In this document: positions 37,136 through 49,145 of the stretch, in pieces | Numbering within the stretch: the stretch's first letter is position 1 | Layout: every line of letters starts with the position of its first letter | Origin: Epiperipatus broadwayi | Lineage: Eukaryota > Onychophora > Udeonychophora > Euonychophora > Peripatidae | Direction of reading: 5' to 3' | Length of the DNA stretch: 64,000 bases | Assembly: GCA_028023455.1 (NCBI GenBank) | Contig: JAQFVV010006271.1 | Coordinates: forward strand, 2,998,673 to 3,062,672 | Position numbers and translations under genes: made by a program | Notes under the pieces: generated by a model | Told to the model about the DNA's origin: nothing | Databases searched by the model: none | The model's input: the letters and a program-made list of their open reading frames with translations, nothing else

Positions 37136-39001
37136 ACTGCCCAATCACCCATCAAAATAACATAAAAAGCATGTCTTTACTATATATATTAAATAAAATA
37201 AATAGAAGCATTTAAAACTTTTAAAACCCACCCGGCTGAATGTTTATCCAAATGTTAACTAAAACCATTATTTTACCAAATAGCTCATCCAATCTCATAA
37301 CCCATGAAACAAATTCTGATTTTTTAAAAAAAGGATGACTGATTACTATAAACCTAAACTTGGTCAAATGGTTTTTTCTCATGAAAAACTGAATCACTAT
37401 GGTGGGCTACACTTTTAAACCTGTCTATGGGCTCTTTGGCCATGTTTCCACAGTCTATTAGCATTAAAAGCTCGGCCATCTATTCTATTGATCTCCCACT
37501 GCTCCTTATTATCATTTGTTGTACTGTAGATAGCATATAATGATGGATGGCCTGTATGATCTGATCATCCATCAGAGGAAACACGGTCAATGACTTTCAC
37601 TTTATCACCTGCCTAAACAAAAAGTGCATATGCATTTCACCATAGGTAATAGGATATTTCTCTTGAGAGATCTTATAAATTAACCCATCTTGAAAGGCTT
37701 CACTCTAAAATATCCTCAAAATTGAGGGCCTGTAATCCTCAAACATCCATGGTTTGGTATACAATGTGTGCTACCATTCCAAGGCTGTTCCTTGGAGATG
37801 GCTATGGGTGAGCACAATTTTATCTTCCTCACACCAATTATGAATGTGAAACAAGCTAGATAGACTTTCCAGGTGAATTAAAGAGCTTTGTCCCACCACA
37901 GCCTTAAATATTTCATTCAGAAACTGCTTTTCTATAAATCTACTAGTCAGACTCTTTTGATTTTACTTCCTATTTCCCTATAATCATTATTTATTTCTGA
38001 TTGCCTGATTTCAGATGGGAAGCCTCCATATTTCTTTTCTATACCCATTATTCTATTTTCGAGGCCCTTAGTTACCCCAACATATATCTGTTGCACTTCC
38101 AATTTTAAAGTATCTTTGTTTCCTACTCTATCAAGAAATGCTCTTTCTAGCATTTCTTCCACAAACACTATTTTCATTTCTAAGTTAGCAGACCAAATGC
38201 TATCCTGATTTAACTAATCTGTCATTTCTTTTATATCTTATTTTACTATTTCCACTTCTTGCCTATATTTACTCAGATTTTTTCCATTGTTTTTGATTCT
38301 CCTATACTTTTACCATTATTTCTCTTCTTATTTCTTTCATTTCCTTAATCATTTCTGCTTTGAATTCATTCATTTTTTCCTTCATTGCATGGTGGCTAAT
38401 CTTGACTTCATTAATTGCTTTCTTCATTTATTGACATATTTTTCTCATCATATCTATCATTATCTTCATCATCTTCTTCCTTTTTCTTTTTAACTATCTG
38501 AGGATTTTTAAATGAAACATGGCTTTATTCAAAATCTGCCTCCTTATTGCTTTCTTTTTTAACTTCCACTTTCAACACAATTATTAGCCTTGCTATATTT
38601 AACTTTTTATTTTTATTCGAAATAAATCTATAAGCAAAAAAAAATGCTATTTCATTTGCCTAAGTTTGCTTAAGTTCTTAATATGTATTTGTTATTATTA
38701 TTTTTAAACTTTTATTTTCTGTCTTACAAAACAGTACAACCTCTTAAATTTTATGTACTTTTGTTTGGAAAAATGCACAAGGAAAATGCTATTTATGTGT
38801 TTATTTAATTATATCATATTAAAAGGATGAATCCCCTACTCCTAGCTGTCTCAACAATACACCAACTAGCCCAAACTGCCACAAAATATTTAAAACTGTT
38901 GTCTCATACACTTGCAATACTTTATTAACTGTCTGAACAAAATCTCACATGGGTTTTAAACTTGAAGCCCTACATTGGCTGTACTAAAATTTAAATAGCT
39001 A
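37136..39001 (-). pseudogene. LTR retrotransposon interior with gag-like remnant only
   Basis: On the minus strand, about 38,500-38,180 encodes a Lys/Glu-rich coiled-coil-like segment (MKEKMNEFKAEMIKEMKE). A short open frame follows (38,177-37,947). After a frameshift, 37,920-37,690 reads LFHIHNWCEEDKIVL, then LQGTALEW, a stop, and KPWMFEDYRPSIL. The order W..ee.k...a...L.G.A..W fits the retrotransposon gag (capsid) domain. FQDGLIYKISQEKY further on fits the gag C-terminus. No protease, RT, RNase H or integrase was found in 1.87 kb, so the element is non-autonomous or internally deleted. No clear tRNA primer-binding site is visible next to 39,001. Confidence 0.7.
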
Positions 39002-41081
39002 TGTAACTGTCATTCTATCTACCTTTGATCACAGAGGGCACCACCAGGTCATTATATCCTGGTAAATTTATTTACTATGATCAAAAGTAAATAATGATGA
39101 TGATTTGCACTGGCTAAACTCAGGGAGATAGTAAGAGATCTTAACTATTGTTCAGATAATTGAGAAAATAAAAGCACTAAGACAAATGTCAACAAAATTA
39201 TGTTTAAACTAATGTGAAAGTTTTATAAAATTCAAGAAAACAAAACCAAGTCTATCAATCCAACAAAATACAAAAGTCTGACCTACATTTTTTTTATAAG
39301 CACACTCATCTGAGAGTGCATATGAGTATCGAAAATATTAAAACATTAAACACTCTGGCAACAAAATTCTTTCTCACCTACAATTTAAAAAGGGAATTAA
39401 CAAGATCTTCTTCCTGGTGATTTATAAAAAAACTATTCCAGCCTTCTAATTCAAAGATAACAAAAGGAATAGAAATAGAGTCTTGTAGAAAATTAATGAA
39501 ACAGCATGAGATGAACAATCAGTAGATTATTGGCTTGTGACATCATTTGTCCACAGTATAGCTCATGATGTACCATATTTAAGGCAATTCACAGTTAATT
39601 TTACATACAAGACAAAAAATGATTATGATATTATGTAATATAGAAACAACACAAATCCAACAATTTCAGAAAAACTAGAATAACAAACACGATAAATCAC
39701 CAGCCAAAAGATTTGCAGTTTGATGGAAATGCAAACTGCAAACATGGCATAATTAAAATTAATTACAGGACTACCAGAAATAAGGACAGGTGAGCAAAAA
39801 AAAACTATGAAGCTCTGCCAAAATATTTAGAAAGAGTTTGAATATAAATAAATAAAGGCAAATTATGTATAAACAATATAAATTTACAATACATTCCCAA
39901 ATAAATAAATTTAAAACAAATCTGGAATCTTAAAACTAAGATTCCAGTATGCACAATAAAAACAATATATTTTAGACACAAATAGACAAAAGAATAAGGA
40001 AAATGATTTTGATATAAGATAAATTTATACACATGTCTACTTTAGATTGAGCAGAGGTTTAACTAAAAATTAGAATTAACCCTGGCAAGCATATAAAAGA
40101 AATTACCTTGGAATTGGATGGTTTATTGAGTACTCAGTTAGTTGCAGGTAATATTAATAATGATGAAGTCTTTAAACAATTTGTTTTCTAAATGGTGGCA
40201 AGTGTGGATGCAGACTTTGACAAAGTTTAAGTTTAGGCTTTAAAGCATAATGGAAGGAACAGTGAGGAGGTCAGATTCATCTTAGGTTGGCTTATTATGG
40301 CATACTGGAATTTTGCATACCCATGGCATAAAATCTGACCATATGATGAGAAAACATTATAAATTCAAACAGTTATTTTTGACAATTGAGGGGACAATCT
40401 AACAATAGGGTTATATATATAAATTTCTGGTGTCCATACAGAAAATGAGTCACATTATGCTAGTTTCAATGATCAAAGCAAATACATATCTATATTCAAA
40501 GAATATAATCTGCTAAATGGAATCGGCTACATTATATTTTTCTGCAAACTAGCCTAGGACAAGCTGACCAAAACAAATAACTATTACATAAATTAATCAA
40601 ACCAAAGCTTATGTCTCTAAAAATATTTGAACAACTATCTAAATTTCTAATCTCAGGGCTATTTATACAACTCCCTTATCTCCCGCATAAACTTTGTTTT
40701 CCATCTTTAATTAAGGAAACAGTATATGCCCAGGGCTAATTTACTATCATGCTTAATCATATTACAATCTCACCAGGGTCTTAACTTATTAAAAGCAAAA
40801 TTAATTAATATAAAATCTTGCTTCATTTAGATAAATTATAAATTAAACTAGATTTATAATTAACAACAGGAATGCAATCAACTTTTGATTTAAATTTTTT
40901 TTTTTTTAAATTTTTACAAAATTAAATTAAAACAGATTTTAAAACAAAACAAATTACAGAAAAGAAAAGAAATAAGTATGTGTGTGAATCTACCTTTATT
41001 AGGTAACAGAATAAATATTCAATTTTTAAAATAACTGTAAAAGTTGCGATTGGAGTTTTGAAGCAGACAATATCCAGTTCA
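39002..41081 (-). repeat. LTR (5' LTR of a minus-strand element)
   Basis: Direct-repeat partner of 35,078-37,135. It starts TGTAACTGTCATTCTATCT and ends ATCCAGTTCA, giving TG...CA termini. Because the interior gag reads on the minus strand, this right-hand copy is the 5' LTR. Target-site duplications could not be called because TA-rich DNA borders both ends. Confidence 0.85.
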
Positions 41082-43729
41082 ATATATATTGTGCCGGTCG
41101 GATTTGTATGTTCACGTAACAAGATCAAGCATCTAGGCAAAAGTACCTCGAATCCAATAGTGTGCAAGATACACAGGTCAGGAAAACTCATGAACTCTGC
41201 CCTATTTGCCTATTTCCCAGATCTATAACATTATGAGCAACAATCCCGATGACATCGATTAATTTACTTCTCATCTGCCGGCATCGATCATTGGAGACAC
41301 AAAAAGACTCTAGGCTAAACTTATATGATAGAATAACTTAATAACTAGTTATATTTTATGAGCAATAAAGGCTCATGACCTAGCATATTAATTATGTATT
41401 GAGCAGAGATCATCTAGTCATATGTAGCATAAGTAATAACTTAATATATTATCTTAACTAAAAGAAAGCAATGGTTTGAGTTTGATATATATATTTAAGA
41501 TTTATTAATAACAAGATTATGTCAGGTTATTTAGCCAACATTAGCCTCGTGATTATTATATATATGTGTTTGCTTCATATTTAACAATAACATTATAATT
41601 TGCGTCTATGCCCATAATATATATGTGTGATTTAATGAATAAGCGCTATTAGAATACATTACTGGAATACTATTACACCCCCAGAGATGAAGAGCATTTA
41701 CTTAATTTAAACAATAATAATTTCATAAGCAGGTTACATTCAATATTATGATAAATTTGAGTTATAGATAATGCGCGGGATGGGTAATGAATAATTATAT
41801 AAATGATACTAAATCTATCGCATTAATATTTATATTAAGCTAATGGAAATATGTCTGTTTAAATAAATCATTTCATTACGGCTTATGAATACTTCTGGGC
41901 AACTAATAAGACACTGAAAGGCAGTGCATGCATGGTGGCTGATAGGGTTGGTGCAATTATGGATCCTGGAGTGTGCTTCAAGAATTTTTAATAACAAAGT
42001 TGACCGATTTCCTCTGCAAACATAGGCAGGGTCGGTTTGATGAATGAAAGAGTACAAGATTCTCTGGAGTGAAGTACAGGCAAATCATGGATGACAAAGA
42101 GTAATTGGCAATGTCATTATCAGGCTGGATTTTCCAGAGCGATCCCCATATAAAGCATGCACATAAGACCAAGGATGTCCCCAGGGTGGTTTTATAGCAT
42201 GGTTTAAGGACATTGAGAATGATGATGGGGCCCGACTTCGCAGATGCCTCCATGTGAGAAAGAAGCACAAATATATATATATGAAATGGCCTTTATGCAC
42301 GTAACGCTTAATAATATAATATATAAATATAATTCTAAAGATTAAAGATTATCGAAACATATTTATTGCCCACAAATTATGAAATATTCGGTGTAATGAT
42401 ATGGCTTCACTAAGTAAACATGGATAATAATTATACTTAAATATAAAACTAAGCTCTTAAGATTCCCCTCCCTTTTACATTATGTTACTTAATATTATTC
42501 ATTACTTTTTTACACATTTAATAAATCTCAATTTTGGTTAATCAATGCCCTTGTGAAAATATATAAATGATTACAAAATAAGTGGGTGGTGGTAATAGCT
42601 AAGATGGGTTTTACATATATAATATAATTTAAGAATAAAAGATAGTGCATTATTTAGGAAGGGGAATGTGAAAAACAGACATCAAATCTGTTTTTCGACA
42701 GTAAATATGAAAAATATAATTAGTTTATTTATCTAAAATTGCGAGCACCTGGGCAAGTCAAATAAGACTTGTTTTGATCAAATTATAAATTATTTACCCA
42801 GCAAATGATGGGTGGGGAAACAAAAATGAATTATATGCTGGTGATTTTAGAATACTATTGGCATTTATTTTTAAAATATAAATACATAAATGTAAATGAA
42901 AATTATTTGCCGCTTGGAATTAAAAGAAAAGGAAAAACATTTTATAGGAGGCTTAATATAGATTAGTTATATAGTTATATGAATACATATTTTGAAGACA
43001 TTTAAAATAGATGATTTAAATTATAAATATTACAGAGAAGGCAGGATTTAGGAATTATAAGCAGTCAAAGTTCTATTACCTTGATTATTTGGAAGAGCGT
43101 TTCACTAGGAATCAGTCCATTGGTATTATTTCATGAGATCTCAGGTAGCATTGTTATTTGAGAGATAGCATTTCATTTTACTGGAAAATAACTAAAGTTC
43201 AGTAGTACGGGATGCAGAGCTTCGTTCATGGGAACAGCATATTAGAACGGAGGGACAAGGCAAAATTTCCTACTCACGACATATTGAGTGACAATTAAAA
43301 CTGGCGTGGAACATGTATAACAACATAGTTATTTAATGGTCTCCTCCCCTGTGGATTCAAATCCAGCAGTATTTATACTTTTATTTTTAAGCTGTAACTT
43401 AGCAACTACTGCTGGACCTGAGGTGGTTTAAGCACTTAAGTTTCATTTGGAATAGTTTGACTGGATACTCTTATCTAGTAAGATGTTTGAAATAGTGCAA
43501 GTTTGTTAATCAGTTTCTCGAACGATTGTTTTAAAATATATCTTATGATTTTAAAACAAGCTAGCATGGACAATTTCCACTAATGGGTTTATTTTATTAT
43601 TACCAATTCGTAATCTTTTACTTTAATCTAAGGGGTCTTCCGGGCAATTGTTTTTCGAGAGATTATCTAACAAGATTGCATCACTTCTGGCTACAAAATT
43701 ATATATGAAAAAGTAATGTTTTATATATG

Positions 43730-43730
<1 letters not shown>
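41082..43730. other. Spacer, somewhat less AT-rich at 41,090-42,300, no supported gene
   Basis: Overlapping short minus-strand frames at 41,830-42,300 share no recognisable domain. A B-box-like GGATTCAAATCC lies at about 43,357, but no full tRNA fold was found around it. Confidence 0.4.
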
Positions 43731-43736
<6 letters not shown>

Positions 43737-43767
<31 letters not shown>

Positions 43768-43800
43768 GATATTAATATATATATATATATATATATATAA
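43737..43800. repeat. Two (TA)n tracts
   Basis: TA tracts at about 43,737-43,760 and 43,775-43,798, separated by AATATATGATATTAATAT. Confidence 0.9.
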
Positions 43801-45584
43801 TATAACTATTAATTTATTCACAATCTCCTACACTGAAATATATAGATATTTATTATTTACGCCCACATACACATGAGAATATTATTATGAAAAAAAATTT
43901 TTTAAATTAAAATACATGTGTTTACATCATTTATGTTTGTAATACTAACCAAAAGAAATATATATATTATTAGCTATGTATATACGTGCATAAAGGCGGG
44001 TTTGAATACAGTTAGATGGTAGGAGATTGGATGTGGGCCATGAAGCAGGATCTGAGCATCAGATCATCTGCTTCAATATATATATATATATATATATATT
44101 ATAACAAAACCCTATTTACCTCTCACTAGACACATATGTACTATCGAATATATATAAGGTGTATTAATATTTAATTAATTGATTCGACCTAAAATATTAT
44201 TATTTAAACTTATGGGTTATTCTCACAACTGTAATACATCTCCAATGCGTATTTATGGTCATCCGAAGGACACCAAGCACCAAACCTATATGAATATAAG
44301 AATTACGCAAAGTGGATATATTACCAACAAGAATATTGTTTACGTAATGTGAGAGAGGTTTTGACCATCAGCTAGCTCAGTCTCATGGTCGGGTGATGTC
44401 ACAGCCATGAGTAGCTATGAATAGGGTAAATAGTTCCCTTTTATTTTATTTTTAAATCTAAAAATATCTAAAACAATCATAAACTAAATAAATGGATTTA
44501 TAAATAATTAAACTAAGTCAAAACTCTACTTTCTTGATATATACTTATTTAATATTATAAAAAAAACAATACTTAGCACTCTGTCATTTCAAATCATGAT
44601 CATATGTCATTATTTTAATAGATCTCTCATAAATATCTTATGCAGCAAAGATCAATACTACGGAAGTTTGTATCATGTGACTTTTAACACTCGTTGCTTT
44701 CTTACGTCCATAATGGAACGAAGCTTTAAAGAAATATTATAAACTTAGTTCGCAAGTCACCTTCATTGATTATTGAAAATACAAAAAATTTCTTTTTATA
44801 AAGATTTAAAAAGATCGATGATTAAAGTTCTTTACCTGCTGTCTCCGGGAAATAGCAGAAGCAATTTTTATTTATTTATTATATATTTCCATTCCGCAGG
44901 TAATTAGGCCATTCAAAGTAATGATCCTAGATCTTTATGTCCATTGGCTGATGAGGTTAATTTGATTCCACGCTGGAATTATGTGTTGTTCGAGGCATCC
45001 TGGTTTTATTGAGGCAGCTGCAGCAGGTTGGGATCAGGGCCCTGAATCCAATGCGGCTTCTCTTACCCTGACATGTCTGTTGAAATCGCCATTATATATT
45101 TTTAAATATTAACTTGTTTGGTTGTTCACTATTGTAGCTCTGCCAGAAAAAGACCCTATGCATTCTGGGTGGCTCACTTTTATAGCCCCCTCCATTGTTT
45201 CTAGAAGCTTCTTTTTTATCTCACTTCTGATCTTCAATGTGGAATAACCAGATCCGTTAGACATGTGATAATTCATGTCGTAGTTTCTATTTTAATATAA
45301 CAGAACAATAAAATTCCATTCTGCCGGAAAACTCTAGTTTTTCAACATGAAACAAAAAATCTCGTTTCTCTCTCTTCACTACTGAATTCATTTATACACG
45401 CATTTATCACACACACATATATATCATTTAACATGACAGAGTCCCTCCCCCCCATGTTTATGTATTGTAACCACCACCACGTAGTAACAAAATTAAATAT
45501 TATATATATATATATATATTTACATCTATATATGTCTACCAATTAAAATACTTTATTTGTGACTGAGTTCGAACCCATTCTGTC

Positions 45585-45615
<31 letters not shown>

Positions 45616-46560
45616 TGATTTGACATTTACAGAAAATTGTTAGTATTAATTTAATTAAATTAGTGCTGTTTATTTGTTCTTAGTTGTGTGATTGACTAAC
45701 ATTCTGTATGGAGAATTTATGTTTACTAACTATGAATTAACACAAGAATAATTTCAAGAAGATATAATTCTATCATATGGATGCTAGAATGTAATATTAT
45801 TAATTATTTGTATATTTATTATATCCACATTAGTTATTTGAATACTTTTATAATTTGTTTTGTAAATTATAAAAATCTATTTCATTTATTATACATTATT
45901 TTTGTCTGTTAATATTATAAAACACACAACTACTAAGTAAATATAGAAAGTTATTTTATATCTAAACTTCCAAAATAGTAGAAATGTAAAATAAATCTTC
46001 ATAATTATTTGTGTTATCATAAGTAAGTTGGTTACTTATTTTCTTTTGCATAAATATTGTTAATGTTTGTTTTAAAAATTAAGGAAGTCTCTTATTCATT
46101 TGTTTAATTACTAATTTTACTAAATCAAACTACATTCAAACCCATATACCCACACACATATATTTTATTATTTAATATCCTAATTATTAAATTGATATAT
46201 GTTTTAAAATATATTGAGATTGTTCAGAATATAGTCATTGCCTTAGCATTTATGGAAACCCCTGAAGAGAGTTAACCATAACGTTCTTCCTGAGTTTGAA
46301 ATCCGACTATAACAGGAAAGTTGATAAAGGTGAAGGTGAATGACTTATTATAATTGTATCTATACTAGATATTTAATATTAAGTTATTAAAATTGAATTA
46401 GGTTAAATTTTGGATTCAATTTAGATCATTTTATTTGCAGCATCCTATTTGAAGAATCTAGATCTGATTATAGAGAGATGCGACTGCCTTAAGATTTCAT
46501 TAGGGAATCCCTACCGATACAATATTCACATAATTTATAGTTATTTTATTAGAATTACTT
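43801..46560. other. AT-rich spacer with small hairpins
   Basis: A 15-bp hairpin TGAAGCAGGATCTGA with its inverse lies at about 44,041-44,075. At about 45,562-45,590 GTGACTGAGTTCGAACCC ending in GTCAC contains, on the minus strand, GGGTTCGAACTC. That resembles the internal B box of tRNA-derived SINEs, but no A box was found. TA tracts lie at 44,077-44,099, 45,501-45,519 and 45,590-45,616. No gene is supported. Confidence 0.4.
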
Positions 46561-46660
46561 TTGACTATACATCTGGTATATATATACTATAAAGAGCCTG
46601 CTAATAGATCTAAACAAGCTTTGAGAAAGTACCTGAAGCCTTTATCTATAAGGGTCCCCA

Positions 46661-46702
46661 TCTTCAGACTGATTTTGAGCTATGGCTCTCTTCAGTGAGG
46701 AG
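46661..46702 (-). ncRNA. Degenerate hammerhead, left arm
   Basis: Read on the minus strand: CTCCTCA, CTGAAGA, stem II GAGC-CATA-GCTC, then AAAA where GAAA is expected, then CAGTC. Stem I can pair TCCTCA with TGAAGA (one mismatch). The G12-to-A change should remove activity. Confidence 0.55.
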
Positions 46703-46773
46703 CTAGGACATTAGATTCAAAATACTAATTCAAGCCAAGAATTTATCTAATTCTAATTATTCTAATGTCCTGG

Positions 46774-46817
46774 ATCCTTACTGAAGAGAGCCATAGCTTA
46801 AAATCGGTCAGGGGATG
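46774..46817 (+). ncRNA. Degenerate hammerhead, right arm
   Basis: CTGAAGA (46,781-46,787), stem II GAGC-CATA-GCTT, AAAA in place of GAAA, then CGGTC. ATCCTTA upstream pairs with AGGGGAT downstream in six of seven positions, allowing G-U. The same G12 position is lost as in the left arm, so the loss predates the inversion or the family never had it. Confidence 0.5.
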
Positions 46818-46973
46818 GGGACCATTATAGGTAAAGGCTTCAGGTACTTTCTCTTGTAGCATTTATCATTAAAAAAATAAATAAATAAATAAGCTTGTTT
46901 AGAGCTATTAACATGCTCTTTATGTATTACATATTGGTAATACATGCTATATGTGACATGTGACTAATTTTTA

Positions 46974-46977
<4 letters not shown>

Positions 46978-47020
<43 letters not shown>
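46978..47020. repeat. (TA)n microsatellite
   Basis: Uninterrupted TA repeat. Confidence 0.95.
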
Positions 47021-47990
47021 ATTTGAATATTACATTATATTTTCGAAAGAATACAGACAGCACGCTCTTAATAAACTTATTTATTCACACTATTACTAAT
47101 AATATAAAAAATATTTATATGATTAAATAACATTATCAATTAAGGAACCATGAAATAAATATTATTCTTAAGCACATTAGAAACAAAAATAAACATCTAG
47201 GTCTATAGTATAATCAAGTGCTAAAAATGTATATCCTATTAATAGTAAATTATAATAGTTATACCAAGATTTTATATATAAACATTATCATAATATTTAG
47301 CTTACTCTTAGTCAATAACATTTTTGATTATATATCTTGTTTAAAATAATCAAGGATATACCTATGAACATTAACATTTTATTTTACATCCAAGATGCAT
47401 ACACAATATTAATATCAACCTCAGATAAAATGTTTTATTATGGTAAGCCACTTGGCTGCATCAAACATATAATGAAATAATAATGAGGGCAATGATAGAG
47501 GCTTTGTTACATTTGAGGTGTCAAATTTGAAGTGGGAAAAAATGAACAAGAGATAGAAAGAGTCTTTCTTTATATGCCATTGCTCTGAATGTGTATGTGA
47601 ACTAGTGTAATATGAGATAATGAGAATTTATTTTGTTAGTCCTCTAAGTTCCCAAAGAAAGCTAAATGCATATCAGTACAAAGTAAAAATGTAATTAATC
47701 TATTATTATAATAAAATACTAATACAATGAATACTAAAATTTTTAATGGAATAAATTGATCATATAGGACTATTTACCTTTATATGACCTATGAATTAAA
47801 GTTAAAGTCTATAGTGATATTAATTGTACAGTAGCAAATCTGTAATAATGTAAATATGCTAGCTAAAATTAAGGGTTGCACAAGTTATGTAAATCAAATG
47901 TGTAATGGAATAAAATGAGAAAAGGTTAATTAACTGAGCTTTATTAGTGACGTAATCCTAAATCTGTATTGGGATAATATTTAAATTTAA
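47021..47990. other. AT-rich spacer, no supported gene
   Basis: No frame or repeat of note recognised. Confidence 0.5.
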
Positions 47991-47999
47991 TGATATTTA

Positions 48000-48765
48000 T
48001 ATAAATATTTTATTTATATAGCACAATGTTTTTATAAATTATAATAATAATCGTAGCTTACTCCACTGCACATGCCCTTTACTGATCAAACGCTATTTAT
48101 AATGAATACTCTTTTTTCCAAACACAAAAAAAAGTCTTTTTAAAAGATAGAATGAATCCACGCTATCTATTTTACCCAAAATATATGTATAGGCAAATTT
48201 GAAGCATTTGGAACTGAGAGCATGATGATTTAATTAATTTAATTTAAATTACATATAATATGATTTTTTTTAAAGATACTTGTGAAATTTTTACAATTTA
48301 CATCATTATTAAATAATAATTTACTAAGGCTGTAACCTTAGAAATAAGCATCGGAAAAATACGAAGGTAGGGACCTCTATAGGTCTTAAAACACAAGCTT
48401 ATGTTTTAAGACCTATAGAGGCCCCTACCTTCGTATTTTTCAGACGCTTATTTCTAAGGTTACAGCCTTAGTAAATTATTACTTAATATAATAATGGGCG
48501 TTTAATAAAATTTATAATTACATCATTATTAAATGAAAACTTAAACATATGTAAATATTTTGTTTTTATAGCGCAGTGTTTTTATAAATTATAATAATAA
48601 TGGTAGCTTACTCCACTGCACATGCACTTTACAGATCAAACACTATTTATAATGACTACTAACCTTTTTATCTTTTAAAATATTTTATATTGTGTTTGGA
48701 AAGGAGAGTATTCATTATAAATAGCATTTGATCTGTAAAGCGCATGTGCAGTGGAGTAAGCTACT
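48000..48765. mobile_element. MITE-like family, two adjacent copies with a hairpin between
   Basis: AGCACAATGTTTTTATAAA at about 48,021 and AGCGCAGTGTTTTTATAAA at about 48,570 begin parallel copies. Both continue with TAGCTTACTCCACTGCACATGC and the same downstream order. A third inverted occurrence of CATGTGCAGTGGAGTAAGCT lies at about 48,745. A related copy is at 51,776-52,085, where the terminal segment TTTATAAAAACATTGC occurs at the opposite end. The family thus has terminal inverted repeats of about 40 bp. No coding content. Confidence 0.65.
48315..48480. repeat. Long near-perfect hairpin
   Basis: Arms of about 80 bp (48,315-48,394 and 48,401-48,480) fold around AAGCTT. Only a few mismatches were seen, for example GCATCGGAAAAATACG against CGTATTTTTCAGACGC. 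It sits inside the MITE-like region. One arm is also found in single form at about 27,463-27,500. Confidence 0.85.
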
Positions 48766-49014
48766 GATGTGGTCAGATCTATGCTTGATCCGCACTTCAT
48801 GAGATCCCACCTTTTACTGAGTTTAAACACTGTCAGTAACAGGGAATATTTCCGAATGTAATGAGACTTTATACTATCTTCAATACACATTAGTTTCAGT
48901 TAAAACTGTGATTATTATTTAAGAATTTATTGAAACTAATTAATTTATGTTTAAATTTGTTATGTTATTAATTACCTCATGATAAAATCAAATATTCATG
49001 AAAAATATATATTT

Positions 49015-49083
49015 TAATTATGTGGGTATATATATATATATATATACCCATATAATTTATAAATATATATATATTTCACTATT

Positions 49084-49126
<43 letters not shown>

Positions 49127-49145
49127 AAATAGTGAAATATATATT
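49015..49145. repeat. Nested TA-rich hairpins
   Basis: GTGGGTATATA...TATATACCCATA at about 49,021-49,051 forms one hairpin. TTTCACTATTTACATATAT at about 49,073 pairs with ATTTGTAAATAGTGAAATA at about 49,121-49,140 across a (TA)n loop (about 49,086-49,120). Confidence 0.85.

Larger units (their letters stand above)
46585..46925. mobile_element. Inverted repeat with hammerhead-like sequences in both arms
   Basis: Left arm about 46,590-46,735 and right arm about 46,763-46,925 are diverged inverted copies: GAAAGTACCTGAAGCC against GGCTTCAGGTACTTTC, then outward AAGAGC...ATCTAAACAAGC against GCTTGTTTAGA...GCTCTTTA. The right arm has an extra A-rich stretch (about 46,866-46,895). Each arm contains a hammerhead-like core whose CTCCTCACTGAAGAGAGC part is related to the 456-bp repeat. 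It may be a relic of a retrozyme-like or Penelope terminal insertion. Confidence 0.7.

Noticed and set aside
43330-43380. tRNA gene or tRNA-derived SINE at the GGATTCAAATCC motif, and at 45,562-45,590 and 59,429
   Set aside because: Only B-box-like motifs were seen. No A box at the right distance and no cloverleaf could be completed.
44947-44975. CTGATGAGG motif as a further hammerhead
   Set aside because: No GAAA after a stem II and no stem I partner.
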